From Hyphomicrobiales bacterium (GTDB lineage: Bacteria > Pseudomonadota > Alphaproteobacteria > Rhizobiales > Methyloligellaceae): DNA of 64,000 bases. The notes under the pieces are model-generated. The model did no database searches, was not told the DNA's origin, and saw only the letters and a list, made by a program, of their open reading frames with translations. How positions within the stretch are numbered: the first letter of the stretch is position 1; the number at the start of each line of letters is the position of its first letter. The stretch lies in NCBI GenBank assembly GCA_021775525.1, contig JAJFHQ010000060.1, positions 1-64,000 of the forward strand. The letters run 5' to 3'. Below are positions 29,028 through 38,206 of this stretch, piece by piece. The position numbers were made by a program, and so were the translations under genes.

Positions 29028-30389
29028 TCACTTGCCGATGCAGAAATCCCCGAAAATACGGTCCAGCACGTCTTCCACATCCACCCGACCCGAAAGACGC
29101 CCCATAGCGCGGGCGGCAACGCGCAGGTCCTCGGCTAGAAGTTCAAGCTGTGACAGATCCCCGTTCAGGAACGATGTGAGGGCTTCCTGGCATGTTTCAA
29201 GCTCAAGACGCTGACGCGCCCGGGTCACCATGGCGGGTTCACCAGCGTCCAACCCCGCTTCAGCTTGGGCGGACAGCATGGACACCAGCGCCTCAAGCCC
29301 GGCACCGGTCTTTACGGATATCTCGGCAATGTCCTCCTTGGGGCGCTCTGAGGGCATGCCCAGGTCCACCTTGTTGAGAAGGGTCAGCGTATTCCCGGCA
29401 CCACTCAAATTTTTCGGGGGATTCCATTGGGGCGCCTCGGCGTCCACCAGCCACAGGACGAGATCGGCCGTTTCCGCCCGTTCGTGCGTGCGCCGTATCC
29501 CTTCGCTTTCGACGTCGCTTGAGGTCTCGCGCAAACCCGCCGTGTCGATAAGCGTCACGGGATAGCCCCCCAGATCCAGATGAACTTCAATCATGTCACG
29601 GGTTGTCCCCGGCTCTTGTGAGACAATCGCCACGTCGCGTTGGCTGAGCGCATTGAGCAGGCTGGACTTGCCGGCATTGGGCGCGCCTGCCAGCACCACC
29701 AGAAACCCGTCACGCAGCCGCTCGCCCCTGCTCGCGCACTCCAGATGAGACTGAAGACAAGACACCAGCTCCTTCACCACGGAGCGGGCCTGGCGGCCAA
29801 CAAGGTCGGGCACATCCGCTTCGTCGGAAAAATCGAGGGCCGCTTCCACCAGGGATGAGGCATGGATGATCTGCGCGCGCCAGGCCTCGCACAGCGCGCG
29901 CAACTCCCCGCCCGACTGGCGGAGGGCCTGGCGGCGCTGGGCCTGAGTCTCTGCCTCGATCAGATCAGCAAGGCCCTCAACTTCTGTCAGGTCAAGCTTG
30001 TGATTGTCGAAAGCCCTCCTGGCGAACTCACCGGGCATCGCCGGGCGGAGCCCCTCCAGCTGCCCTAGTGCGCTCAACACGCCATCGATCACCGCGGGCC
30101 CGCCATGGACGTGGAGCTCCGCAATGTCCTCACCGGTAAAACTCGATGGTGCGTCGAAGCGCAGGACAAGCGCCTTGTCCAACGGTTCTCCACTCTCGGG
30201 ATCTACCAGATTACGGAGCACCGCCTGGCGCGTATCAGGGGCGGGCCCCGCAAGGGCTTCCAAGGCGCGACGGGCTCGGGTACCAGACAGCCTGATGATG
30301 GCAACGCCCGCACGCCCGCGCCCGCTGGAAAGCGCGAAAATGGTGTCGGATGGCTTGGATCTTGTCATGGGCTTCCTGGTATCGCCCAA
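29028..30389 (-). CDS. mnmE: tRNA modification GTPase MnmE
   Basis: A 453-residue protein (TrmE). The N-terminal folate-binding domain (about 15-130) precedes a helical domain that holds the G domain: G1 GAPNAGKS at 235-242, G2/G3 with TTRDMIE and DTAGLRETSSD, and NKVD. The C-terminal CIGK motif (450-453), which carries the catalytic Cys, is intact. It pairs with MnmG in tRNA U34 modification. It is downstream of rho on the same strand, with 60 bp between. Confidence 0.97.
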   Translation of the reverse strand: MGDTRKPMTRSKPSDTIFALSSGRGRAGVAIIRLSGTRARRALEALAGPAPDTRQAVLRNLVDPESGEPLDKALVLRFDAPSSFTGEDIAELHVHGGPAVIDGVLSALGQLEGLRPAMPGEFARRAFDNHKLDLTEVEGLADLIEAETQAQRRQALRQSGGELRALCEAWRAQIIHASSLVEAALDFSDEADVPDLVGRQARSVVKELVSCLQSHLECASRGERLRDGFLVVLAGAPNAGKSSLLNALSQRDVAIVSQEPGTTRDMIEVHLDLGGYPVTLIDTAGLRETSSDVESEGIRRTHERAETADLVLWLVDAEAPQWNPPKNLSGAGNTLTLLNKVDLGMPSERPKEDIAEISVKTGAGLEALVSMLSAQAEAGLDAGEPAMVTRARQRLELETCQEALTSFLNGDLSQLELLAEDLRVAARAMGRLSGRVDVEDVLDRIFGDFCIGK

Positions 30390-30450
30390 ATAGTTCCGGG
30401 GCTTAGACCAGACTATTTAACTTATATAACAATGTGTTAGACGTGATATT

Positions 30451-31716
30451 TTACGTCTGCATCGAGTCGTAGAACTCGTCATTGTTCTTGGTCTGCTTGA
30501 GCTTGTCGAGCAGGAACTCGATTGAATCCATGGTGCCCATGGGATTGAGGATACGCCGCAGCACGTACATCTTCTTGAGCTGTTCCTCTGAAACCAGCAG
30601 TTCCTCTTTCCGCGTACCGGACTTGGCAATGTCGATCGCCGGGAAGACGCGCTTGTCCGCGACCTTGCGGTCCAGCACGAGTTCGGAGTTGCCAGTGCCC
30701 TTGAACTCTTCAAAGATAACCTCGTCCATGCGGCTGCCGGTGTCGATCAGGGCCGTCGCGATGATGGTGAGCGAGCCGCCTTCCTCGATATTCCGGGCTG
30801 CACCAAAGAAGCGTTTCGGACGCTGCAGGGCATTTGCGTCAACACCGCCTGTCAGCACCTTGCCAGACGAGGGCACGACGGTGTTGTAAGCGCGGCCGAG
30901 CCGGGTGATGGAGTCCAGCAAGATCACCACGTCGAGCTTATGCTCCACCAGCCGCTTAGCTTTCTCGATTACCATTTCCGCCACCTGTACGTGTCGCGTT
31001 GCCGGCTCATCGAAGGTGGAAGATATGACCTCGCCCTTCACCGAGCGCTGCATGTCCGTCACTTCTTCCGGACGCTCGTCGATAAGCAACACGATCAGGA
31101 AGCATTCAGGATGGTTGGCGGTAATCGAATGGGCGACGTTTTGCAGGATCATCGTTTTACCGGTCCGGGGGGGTGCTACGATCAGCCCACGCTGGCCCTT
31201 GCCGAGAGGTGCCACGATGTCGATCACCCGGGCGCTGAAGTCCTTGCGGGTAGGGTCCTCGATATCGAGTTTGAGCCAGTCATCGGGATAGAGCGGCGTC
31301 AGGTTATCAAAATTGACCTTGTGCTTGATCTGCTCCGGATCATCGAAATTGATCTGGTTGACTTTCAACAGCGCAAAATAGCGCTCGCCATCCTTGGGGC
31401 TGCGAATCTGTCCCTCGACCGTATCGCCCGTGCGCAGGGCAAACCGCCGTATCTGGCTGGGTGAAACATAAATATCGTCCGGCCCAGCAAGATAGTTCGC
31501 GTCAGGCGAGCGCAGGAACCCAAAACCGTCCTGGAGAACCTCGACAACGCCGATCCCGGTGATATCGATATCGCGTTCGGCAAGTTGCTTGAGAATCGCG
31601 AACATCAACTCCTGCTTGCGCATTGTGTTGGCATTCTCGACATCGACCTCCTCGGCGAAACTCAACAGTTCCATCGGTGATTTGGTCTTCAAATCTTGAA
31701 GTTTCATTTCCTTCAT
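30451..31716 (-). CDS. rho: Transcription termination factor Rho
   Basis: A 421-residue hexameric helicase. The start [18 protein letters not shown] is the family N-terminus, so the ATG at 31716 is preferred over the open frame to 31842. An N-terminal OB fold binds RNA ([20 protein letters not shown], read as [13 protein letters not shown] and [13 protein letters not shown]). The P-loop APPRTGKT lies near 180. Q- and R-loop segments [15 protein letters not shown] and RKEELLV are present. A 257-bp upstream region separates it from hemJ; it probably contains a leader, as Rho often autoregulates. Confidence 0.96.
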   Translation of the reverse strand: MKEMKLQDLKTKSPMELLSFAEEVDVENANTMRKQELMFAILKQLAERDIDITGIGVVEVLQDGFGFLRSPDANYLAGPDDIYVSPSQIRRFALRTGDTVEGQIRSPKDGERYFALLKVNQINFDDPEQIKHKVNFDNLTPLYPDDWLKLDIEDPTRKDFSARVIDIVAPLGKGQRGLIVAPPRTGKTMILQNVAHSITANHPECFLIVLLIDERPEEVTDMQRSVKGEVISSTFDEPATRHVQVAEMVIEKAKRLVEHKLDVVILLDSITRLGRAYNTVVPSSGKVLTGGVDANALQRPKRFFGAARNIEEGGSLTIIATALIDTGSRMDEVIFEEFKGTGNSELVLDRKVADKRVFPAIDIAKSGTRKEELLVSEEQLKKMYVLRRILNPMGTMDSIEFLLDKLKQTKNNDEFYDSMQT

Positions 31717-31973
31717 GGGGTCTGTTCCGGACTGTCGTTGGAAAGGGAAAATGCCAGATGGACCAGCCGCACTGTTCTCCTCTGGCCTTTTTGGAAGGTT
31801 TGGTGCCTGACAAGCGGCGTCGGATAAACCGGTCTCTGCCACGCTTGGAGGCTTGGGAGTCTTTCGCGCTGCTGATTAGGTAGGGCGCCGAATTGGCTGC
31901 CAAAAGAATGTAACTCGACTCACCTTATACCAGATGAGCCAAAATATTCAAAGCCAAACGACTCACAAAGGCA

Positions 31974-32408
31974 TCAGAAGGGGCGGATCACGACCAGAAG
32001 CACAATCACCACCATTAACAGTGTCGGTACCTCGTTGGCAATCCTGTAGAAGCTCGCTGGCCTGACATTCGCATCAGCTTCAAACTCCATGCGCCACTTG
32101 GCAAGTGCCATATGGAAGGCACTTAACAACACAACGCACAAGAACTTGGCGTGAAACCAGTAATCCGATGACCAGTCGATTGCACCGGCACCAAAGGCAA
32201 GCCACAGACCCAGCGCCCAGCTAAGCAACATTGCCGGCGTCATTATCGCCTTGAGCAAGCGCCGCTCCATCACCTTGAACGTTTCCGACAACTCGGAACC
32301 GGGCTTTGCATCCGCATGGTAGACAAACAGGCGTGGCAGGTAAAACAGCCCGGCCATCCAGGCGATAATAGCCATGATGTGAAGGGATTTGAGGATCAGG
32401 TAACTCAT
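31974..32408 (-). CDS. hemJ: Protoporphyrinogen oxidase HemJ
   Basis: A 144-residue protein with four membrane helices. The haem-ligating His is in [26 protein letters not shown], read as [10 protein letters not shown] and YLPRLFVYH, and the FHMALAKW motif is present. HemJ is the oxygen-independent-type protoporphyrinogen oxidase of most Alphaproteobacteria. It is immediately downstream of hemE, with a four-base overlap of stop and start, so the two are translationally coupled in haem biosynthesis. Confidence 0.95.
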   Translation of the reverse strand: MSYLILKSLHIMAIIAWMAGLFYLPRLFVYHADAKPGSELSETFKVMERRLLKAIMTPAMLLSWALGLWLAFGAGAIDWSSDYWFHAKFLCVVLLSAFHMALAKWRMEFEADANVRPASFYRIANEVPTLLMVVIVLLVVIRPF

Positions 32409-33562
32409 CGGCGCACCCGTTCGATCAGTTGATCCACATGCTTGAGCGGCGTTTGGGGAACGATTCCATGACCCAGGTTGAAGATCATCGGACCATCGCC
32501 GAGAACTTCAATGATTTCATCGATACGACGATCCAGAGCTGGTCCCCCGGAAACCAGCAACAGGGGATCAAGATTTCCCTGCACGCACACATGGGGCTGC
32601 AGCTTTTGCCTGATAAATTCGAGCGGCAATGACGTATCGCAGCTCACCGCATTCACACCTGCTTCCCGCGCATAAAGCGGGTACAGCGGTCCGACGCCTC
32701 GAGGAAAACCAATAATCGGAACGTCTGTGACTATCGCCCGAACTCCTGACACGATTCTTTTTGCCGGTTGCAGGCACCAGCGGTCAAATTCACCTTCGGG
32801 CAAATTCCCTGCCCAGCTGTCGAATATTTGCAGGGCTTGCGCACCGGCATCGAGTTGCGCCAGCAGGTATTCCACCGACACCTCGACCAGTAGATCAATG
32901 AGATGCTGAAAACCTTCAGGATCCTGGTAGGCAAAACTCCGCGCTGCAGCCTGGTCAGGACTCCCACGCCCACCCACCATGTAAGTTGCCACCGTCCAGG
33001 GTGCCCCGCAAAAACCAATCAGCGCAACACCTGGATCAAGACTGGAACGCACCAACTTCACGGTTTCAAATACCGGCGCCAGATGGTCAAGAAAGCCATC
33101 CCGGCTCAGTGTCTTGATCGCTTTGCCATCTTCAAGCGGTTCCAGCACGGGGCCTTCATTTTGAACGAAGGAGACTTTTTGTCCCAATGCATCGGGTATC
33201 ACGAGGATGTCGGAAAACAGGATCGCCGCATCGAAACCGAACCGTTCAATTGGCTGCAAAGTGACACGGGCCGCCAGATCCGGATTGTAGCAGAGCTCCA
33301 GGAACGAACCGGCATCGGCGCGCACTTCGAGATATTCCGGCAGATATCTTCCCGCCTGACGCATCAGCCATATGGGGGGAGGATCACAGGCTTTGCCTGA
33401 CAGAACCTTTAACAGCTTGTGCTTATCGGTTGATGAGGGAATAACCGTATCCGTTCTATAATAATCCAATAAGGATTCTAGATTCTTCTTTTCAGTTTTT
33501 TCTATTACAGGGTGGATATCGAATATTGTTATCTCACACCAGCCCACCCACACGGAATTCAC
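32405..33562 (-). CDS. hemE: Uroporphyrinogen decarboxylase
   Basis: The family domain begins with [20 protein letters not shown] (residues about 61-80 of the open frame), containing the substrate Arg. [25 protein letters not shown] and [19 protein letters not shown] are all present. It converts uroporphyrinogen III to coproporphyrinogen III. The open frame to GTG 33562 gives 385 residues, about 40 more than usual, and reads into the origin-like AT-rich DNA. TTG at 33469 would give 354 residues, which matches the family, but has no obvious RBS. The true start is unresolved. Confidence 0.9.
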   Translation of the reverse strand: MNSVWVGWCEITIFDIHPVIEKTEKKNLESLLDYYRTDTVIPSSTDKHKLLKVLSGKACDPPPIWLMRQAGRYLPEYLEVRADAGSFLELCYNPDLAARVTLQPIERFGFDAAILFSDILVIPDALGQKVSFVQNEGPVLEPLEDGKAIKTLSRDGFLDHLAPVFETVKLVRSSLDPGVALIGFCGAPWTVATYMVGGRGSPDQAAARSFAYQDPEGFQHLIDLLVEVSVEYLLAQLDAGAQALQIFDSWAGNLPEGEFDRWCLQPAKRIVSGVRAIVTDVPIIGFPRGVGPLYPLYAREAGVNAVSCDTSLPLEFIRQKLQPHVCVQGNLDPLLLVSGGPALDRRIDEIIEVLGDGPMIFNLGHGIVPQTPLKHVDQLIERVRR

Positions 33563-33586
33563 ACTCTATATCCAGCCCATAAAAAT

Positions 33587-33595
33587 TTCTCCACA
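33587..33595 (+). promoter_or_regulatory. DnaA-box-like site TTCTCCACA
   Basis: One mismatch to TTATCCACA, in the centre of the putative origin. Confidence 0.5.
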
Positions 33596-33660
33596 GTGAG
33601 AAACGGCTCCACCAGATCGCTGAAAAATGCGATGGAATTAAACGCATTACCGAATATTTT

Positions 33661-33672
33661 ACCCTGCAGGGT
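33661..33672. repeat. 12-bp perfect palindrome in putative oriC
   Basis: ACCCTGCAGGGT reads the same on both strands. It abuts the inverted repeat at 33671-33693, sharing two bases. Confidence 0.55.
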
Positions 33673-33693
33673 ATCAATCTCATATGTTGATAC
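33671..33693. repeat. Inverted repeat next to the G-box
   Basis: GTATCAA, nine bases, TTGATAC, ending three bases before the G-box at 33696. It also overlaps an IHF-like sequence. It could position or bend DNA for DnaA assembly. Confidence 0.5.
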
Positions 33694-33695
33694 AT

Positions 33696-33704
33696 TGTGG
33701 ATCA
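33696..33704 (-). promoter_or_regulatory. DnaA G-box, exact TGATCCACA
   Basis: Read on the minus strand this is TGATCCACA, exactly the Caulobacter G-box form of the DnaA site. Confidence 0.65.
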
Positions 33705-33757
33705 AACAGGAAAAAACAGGTGATAAGACCCCCTGTGAAGAAACCTGAAAATCTCGT

Positions 33758-33777
33758 CCACAGAATACAGCCTGTGG
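33758..33777. repeat. Inverted pair of DnaA-box cores
   Basis: CCACAG, eight bases, CTGTGG: two DnaA-box 3' cores facing each other, the left one within TCGTCCACA (33754-33762). Confidence 0.45.
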
Positions 33778-33814
33778 GCAGTTTGGTGGAGAAGACGGGA
33801 CAGAACCGGTGAAA

Positions 33815-33823
33815 TGTGGATGA
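33815..33823 (-). promoter_or_regulatory. DnaA-box-like site TCATCCACA
   Basis: One mismatch to TTATCCACA on the minus strand. It overlaps the ATG at 33814, one reason to prefer the GTG at 33865 as the ppsR start. Confidence 0.5.
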
Positions 33824-33864
33824 TGCCCTCAAGGCGTCATACTTATCGACGGAGTTTCCAAGAC

Positions 33865-34701
33865 GTGCACAAGGACTTACCCAAATTTTTCCACCTTCAT
33901 CTGATCTCCGATGCCACCGGTGAAACCATCAGCGCCATCGCCAAGGCGGCCATCGTTCAGTATTCACAGATCCGGAGTATTGAGCATGTCCATTCGCTTG
34001 TGCGGACCAAGCGTCAGCTCGACCGCGTGCTTCAGGAAATCGAATCCGCGCCGGGCATCGTGCTCTACACCATCGTGAATCCAGAGCTCGCCCAATCTCT
34101 GGAGGAATATTGTGCGAGCCTGAATGTGCCATGCTTGCCGGTTCTCGCTTCCATCATGAAGGTATTTGAATCCTATCTCGGCGCGCCCTCAACGCCGACC
34201 GTCGGTGGTCAGCACGTGCTCGATGCAGAATATTTTAACCGCATCGATGCGCTGAATTTTACAATGACGCACGATGATGGGCGGCTTCCTGAAAATCTGA
34301 ATGACGCGGATATTGTTATTGTTGGTATCAGCCGGACATCGAAGACGCCGACCAGCATTTATCTGGCCCAGCGCGGATTTAAAACCACCAACGTGCCGCT
34401 GATACCGGAGATACCGCTTCCACCCCAGCTTGAGAACACGGGCGATGTTTTCGTCGTCGGGCTTGTTGCAAGCGCTGATCGTATTTCCCAGGTGCGCCGC
34501 AACCGCGTTCTGGCTCTGGCCGACAGGGACCTGAACGAATATGTGGACCGCGACCTCATCGAGGAGGAGATCACCTATACAAGGCGTTTGTGCAGCCGCA
34601 ATGGCTGGCCGGTTATTGACGTTACGCGCCGTTCGGTGGAAGAGACCGCTGCGGCCATCCTGCAGTTCCATGATCGCGCCGCCAAGAAGGCGGGAAATTG
34701 A
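33865..34701 (+). CDS. ppsR: Pyruvate, phosphate dikinase / PEP synthetase regulatory protein
   Basis: A 278-residue DUF299 (RP001) protein, a bifunctional kinase/pyrophosphorylase that switches PPDK or PEP synthase off and on. The N-terminus FHLHLISDATGETISAIAKA and the P-loop GISRTSKTPTSIYLA near residues 153-167 are typical. The GTG at 33865 with GGAG ten bases upstream gives the family length. An ATG at 33814 would add 17 atypical residues and run through a DnaA-box-like site. It is the first gene on the right of oriC and leads the ppsR-maf-aroE-coaE-dnaQ run. Confidence 0.92.
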   Translation: MHKDLPKFFHLHLISDATGETISAIAKAAIVQYSQIRSIEHVHSLVRTKRQLDRVLQEIESAPGIVLYTIVNPELAQSLEEYCASLNVPCLPVLASIMKVFESYLGAPSTPTVGGQHVLDAEYFNRIDALNFTMTHDDGRLPENLNDADIVIVGISRTSKTPTSIYLAQRGFKTTNVPLIPEIPLPPQLENTGDVFVVGLVASADRISQVRRNRVLALADRDLNEYVDRDLIEEEITYTRRLCSRNGWPVIDVTRRSVEETAAAILQFHDRAAKKAGN

Positions 34702-34716
34702 AGGCGCGCCAATCAC

Positions 34717-35331
34717 ATGCTCCTTGAAACCACATCTCCACTTGTCCTGGGTTCAGGCAGCCCCAGCCGGGCCGCCCTGCTTAAGGCGGCGGGTCTCGTA
34801 TTCGACATAGATCCTGCCGGAATTGATGAAAGCGCCATCCGCCTTGTGGTTACACGTGACCACGGCGCAACTGCGAGTGACATTGCTGATGTGCTCGCCC
34901 GGGCCAAGGCTGAAACAGTGAGCGAGAGAAACCCCGGGGCGCTTGTTATCGGTGCTGACCAGGTGCTGGCCTGTGGGGATGATTTGTTCGAGAAGCCGCA
35001 ATCGATGGAGGATGCCCGTCGCACGCTGCTGGCGTTGCAGGGCAAGACCCATCAATTACACGCCTCCGTTGCCCTGGCGCGTGAAGGGAATGTGACATGG
35101 GCGCATACCGAAACGGCTCATCTCACCATGCGGACACTCACCCCGGAAGAAATCGGCCGTTATTTGGGCGAAGCCGGAGAGAAGGTATTCTCCTCGGTGG
35201 GGGCGTACCAGCTTGAGGGGCTCGGCGTGCATCTTTTCGAGGCGATCAAGGGGGATTATTTCACCATCCTGGGGTTACCGATGCTGGCGCTGCTGGAGCG
35301 TCTGCGCCTGGAAGGCAAGGCGGCGTCATGA
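34717..35331 (+). CDS. maf: Maf-family nucleotide pyrophosphatase
   Basis: A 204-residue Maf/HAM1-fold protein. It has the GSGSPSRAALL start, VIGADQVLACGDDLFEKPQS with the metal-site aspartate, and the later VFSSVGAYQLEGLGVHLF. Family members hydrolyse non-canonical or pyrimidine nucleotides and affect septum formation when overproduced. It overlaps aroE by four bases and follows ppsR after 15 bp, so it sits in one operon. Confidence 0.94.
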   Translation: MLLETTSPLVLGSGSPSRAALLKAAGLVFDIDPAGIDESAIRLVVTRDHGATASDIADVLARAKAETVSERNPGALVIGADQVLACGDDLFEKPQSMEDARRTLLALQGKTHQLHASVALAREGNVTWAHTETAHLTMRTLTPEEIGRYLGEAGEKVFSSVGAYQLEGLGVHLFEAIKGDYFTILGLPMLALLERLRLEGKAAS

Positions 35332-36161
35332 GTTTGAAGTCTTGTGTCATCGGCTGGCCGATCGAGCATTCCCGCTCGCCGCTCATCCATGGCCATTGGC
35401 TAGATCAGCATGGAATTGATGGCTCCTACACTAAACATGCGGTCGCCCCGGATAATCTGGAATCATTCCTCTCGACCATGAAGACAAATGGCTTTGCCGG
35501 CTGCAATGTGACCGTGCCGCACAAGGAGGCAGTGCTGGAATATGCCGCGCAAAGCGACGAGGCCGCGCGCGCTATCGGAGCAGCCAACACTTTGTGGTTC
35601 GATGAAGGCGAGCTTCATGCATCCAACACCGACGGTTACGGCTTCCTCGCCAACCTGGACGAGAGAGCGCCAGGCTGGGATGAGAACAGCTCGTGCGCCC
35701 TGGTGCTGGGTGCGGGAGGTGCGGCGCGCGCCATACTTCACGCCCTTGCCGGCAGATCGTTTCGCGACATCATCCTCATTAACCGCACCCGGTCACGCGC
35801 CGACGATCTCGCGGACCATTTCCAGGGCTCGATCCGGGTTGCGAATTGGGAGGTGAGAAATGCGCTCGTCGAGGAGTGTGCACTGCTGGTCAACACCACC
35901 ACGCTCGGCATGACGGGCCAACCACCCCTGGCGATTGATCTTTCAAGCGCTGACGCGGCATGCGTGGTGACGGACCTGGTTTACGCACCACTCAGAACCC
36001 AGCTGCTTGAACAGGCAAGCGAGGCGGGTCTGAGAAGTGTAGATGGATTGGGGATGCTTCTTCACCAGGCGGTACCGGGATTTGAAAAATGGTTCGGTGT
36101 TCGGCCTGAAGTGGACAGTGACCTGCGTGATCTTGTGATTGCCGATATCGGGGGCGCATGA
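35328..36161 (+). CDS. aroE: Shikimate dehydrogenase
   Basis: A 277-residue NADP-dependent enzyme of aromatic amino-acid synthesis. The substrate motif IEHSRSPLIHGHWL is at about 10-23, the catalytic Lys is in GCNVTVPHKEAVL, and the NADP loop is LGAGGAARAIL. The C-terminal GLGMLLHQAVPGFEKWFG is diagnostic. It overlaps maf and coaE by four bases each, a coupled operon. Confidence 0.96.
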   Translation: MSLKSCVIGWPIEHSRSPLIHGHWLDQHGIDGSYTKHAVAPDNLESFLSTMKTNGFAGCNVTVPHKEAVLEYAAQSDEAARAIGAANTLWFDEGELHASNTDGYGFLANLDERAPGWDENSSCALVLGAGGAARAILHALAGRSFRDIILINRTRSRADDLADHFQGSIRVANWEVRNALVEECALLVNTTTLGMTGQPPLAIDLSSADAACVVTDLVYAPLRTQLLEQASEAGLRSVDGLGMLLHQAVPGFEKWFGVRPEVDSDLRDLVIADIGGA

Positions 36162-36790
36162 TGCTGGTCGTAGGCCTCACCGGGTCCATTGGCATGGGCA
36201 AATCAACGGCGGCGAAGAATTTTGCAGCCAAAGGCATTCCGGTGTTTGACGCCGATGCGCAAGTGCACGAGCTGTATGAAGGCGTGGCTGCGCCGCTGAT
36301 TGAAGACGCTTTTCCTGGCGCCACGGAGAACGGTAAAGTCAAGCGCGCCGCCTTGGCCGCGGCACTCCTGAAAGACAAGAATGCCATTGCCCGGCTTGAG
36401 GCTATTGTGCATCCGTTGGTGCGGCAGGCGAGGACCGAATTTCTGACCCGCCACGCCCGTGCCGGTGCGGACATGGTGGTGCTCGAAATCCCGCTCCTGT
36501 TTGAAACCGGTGCGGAAAGCCAGGTCGATGTCAGCGTGGTCGTGACGGCCCCGGCGCACGTTCAGCGTGAACGGGTCCTGCAGCGTGCCGGTATGACGGA
36601 TGAGAAATTCGATGCCCTCCTTGCCAACCAGATGCCTGATGCGGACAAGAGGGCGAAGGCGAATTACGTTGTGGACACAAACCGCACCATTGCCGAAACC
36701 GCAAAGGAAATTGATAGAATTATCGAATCACTGCGTGGGCGTGAAGGTACTGCTTTCCAGCTCATGCCGGGGAACGGTAGGGAAAAATAA
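36158..36790 (+). CDS. coaE: Dephospho-CoA kinase
   Basis: A 210-residue P-loop kinase for the last step of CoA synthesis. The P-loop GLTGSIGMGKSTA is at about 7-19, followed by FDADAQVHELYE and the conserved LEIPLLFETGAESQVD. Start at the ATG 36158 overlaps the aroE stop; ATG 36161 is equally possible. coaA, the first kinase of the pathway, is also in this window at 47.5 kb. Confidence 0.95.
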   Translation: MMLVVGLTGSIGMGKSTAAKNFAAKGIPVFDADAQVHELYEGVAAPLIEDAFPGATENGKVKRAALAAALLKDKNAIARLEAIVHPLVRQARTEFLTRHARAGADMVVLEIPLLFETGAESQVDVSVVVTAPAHVQRERVLQRAGMTDEKFDALLANQMPDADKRAKANYVVDTNRTIAETAKEIDRIIESLRGREGTAFQLMPGNGREK

Positions 36791-36815
36791 CACGTGAGAG
36801 AGGCCAGGGACCGCA

Positions 36816-37508
36816 ATGCGCGAAATCGTGCTTGATACGGAGACAACCGGATTTGACCCCAAAGGGGGCGATCGCATGGTCGAGATCGGGTGTGTTGAAC
36901 TCGTCAACCACATCCCTTCGGGGCGCGAATGGCACAGTTTTCTCGACCCTGAACGCGACATGCCGCAGTCAGCTTTTGAGGTTCACGGGCTAAGTCAGGA
37001 TTTCCTCACCGGAAAACCGCTCTTCGCCGACGTCGCCGGGGACTTTCTGGAGTTCATCGGGCAGGACCGGCTTATCATCCATAATGCGAGCTTCGACGTG
37101 GGCTTTTTGAATGCCGAACTAAAGTCGGTCGGAGACAGTTCAATCCAGATGGACCGGGTGGTAGATACACTGGCGCTGGCCCGGCGAAAGCATCCCGGCG
37201 CATCCAATTCTCTCGATGCGCTGTGCAAGCGTTACGGCGTCGATACCTCAAAGCGCACCAAGCACGGCGCGCTGATTGACTGCATATTGCTGGCGTCGGT
37301 CTATATCGAGCTTATCGGTGGACACCAGGCCGGACTTGATCTGGCGAGAGGTGCGCGCGTGGCCACAGCCGGGGAAGGCCTCACGGTCATAGAACCGCGT
37401 CCTTCACCGCTCGCGCCGCGTCTCAGCGAGACGGAAATACAGGAGCACCAGGCCTTTATAGCGACACTGGGCGCCAAGGCGCTGTGGCATCGCTACAAGG
37501 ACCAGTGA
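36816..37508 (+). CDS. dnaQ: DNA polymerase III epsilon subunit (proofreading)
   Basis: A 230-residue 3'-5' exonuclease. The three Exo motifs are LDTETTGFDP (Asp7, Glu9), HNASFDVGFLN and the HGALIDCILLA histidine/aspartate. The C-terminal tail (about 185-230) that contacts the alpha subunit contains ARGAR and ETEIQEHQAF. It directly follows coaE and ends next to the stop of secB, which faces it with no intergenic base. Confidence 0.95.
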   Translation: MREIVLDTETTGFDPKGGDRMVEIGCVELVNHIPSGREWHSFLDPERDMPQSAFEVHGLSQDFLTGKPLFADVAGDFLEFIGQDRLIIHNASFDVGFLNAELKSVGDSSIQMDRVVDTLALARRKHPGASNSLDALCKRYGVDTSKRTKHGALIDCILLASVYIELIGGHQAGLDLARGARVATAGEGLTVIEPRPSPLAPRLSETEIQEHQAFIATLGAKALWHRYKDQ

Positions 37509-38057
37509 TCAACGGTCTGCCCTGAGATCCTGAATCCTAGCATTGTCTTCATTCTGCTGGAACAGCGCACCGAAATCTATCGGATCAAGCATCAGTGGCT
37601 GAAAACCACCATCGCGGGTGAGGTCGGCGACCACACGGCGCAGGAACGGGAAGTTGATGGTCGGTGCGTCGACATACAGCAACTGCATCAGATATTCATC
37701 GGGAATACCCGATGCCTGGAACATGCCGCCATAAACCAGTTCGACATTGTATATGACGCCAATATCACTCTCTGCTTTCGCTGTGAGGGCGAGGTCAACC
37801 TCGAAAATCTCGTCGGTGTGGCGAATTGCATTGACCTGTACATTGAGTTCGAGTTTGGGATTTTCACCGGGCACCTGCAGGGTCATGGGCGCGTTGGGGC
37901 TCTCAAACGAGAGGTCCTTGATGAACTGCGCTAAAATTCCGAACTGGGCATTTTCCGAATCGGGAGCTTCGGCTGAATCAGCCGCCGGCTTTTTAGCTGC
38001 AGCGGGCTTTTTCTGGGCACCGTTGCCTTCGCCCGCCGTCTTTTTCTTTCTGGCCAT
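37509..38057 (-). CDS. secB: Protein-export chaperone SecB
   Basis: A 182-residue tetrameric chaperone for SecA-dependent export. The core has FIKDLSFESPNAP, VNAIRHTDEIFEVDLALTA, YGGMFQASGIPDEYLMQLLYVDAP and FPFLRRVVADLTRDGGFQPL, read in parts. A Lys/Ala-rich head of about 35 residues precedes it. The ATG at 38057 is preferred to a GTG at 38081; AAGGAG lies 11 bases upstream. It converges with dnaQ, the normal alphaproteobacterial arrangement. Confidence 0.95.
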   Translation of the reverse strand: MARKKKTAGEGNGAQKKPAAAKKPAADSAEAPDSENAQFGILAQFIKDLSFESPNAPMTLQVPGENPKLELNVQVNAIRHTDEIFEVDLALTAKAESDIGVIYNVELVYGGMFQASGIPDEYLMQLLYVDAPTINFPFLRRVVADLTRDGGFQPLMLDPIDFGALFQQNEDNARIQDLRADR

Positions 38058-38206
38058 GGATATAATGTCTCCTTCAGGCACCTCGGCTCTTGCAGCCTCG
38101 GCTTCACACCATATTGATCTGGATTGTCGCTACCATGCCGGAGCTCGACAGGCAACGCTCACACATTTTGGTGAGGAGAGTTAATACGTATCAGTGCCCA
38201 CGCCGG

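Larger units (their letters stand above)
33420..33864. other. Putative chromosomal replication origin (oriC)
   Basis: This gap between hemE and ppsR is the known oriC position in Caulobacter (hemE-RP001). It is clearly AT-richer than its flanks at 33440-33530. It carries DnaA-box-like 9-mers at 33587-33595 and 33696-33704 (G-box) and 33815-33823, with weaker ones at 33511-33519 and 33754-33762. There is a 12-bp palindrome at 33661-33672 and inverted repeats at 33671-33693 and 33758-33777. An IHF-like site (one mismatch) is at 33672-33684, and paired GANTC methylation sites are at 33474-33478 and 33481-33485. No perfect CtrA full site is present. Confidence 0.75.

Noticed and set aside
33773-33781. 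Further DnaA-box candidate TGTGGGCAG
   Set aside because: Three mismatches to TTATCCACA; kept only as part of the inverted repeat.
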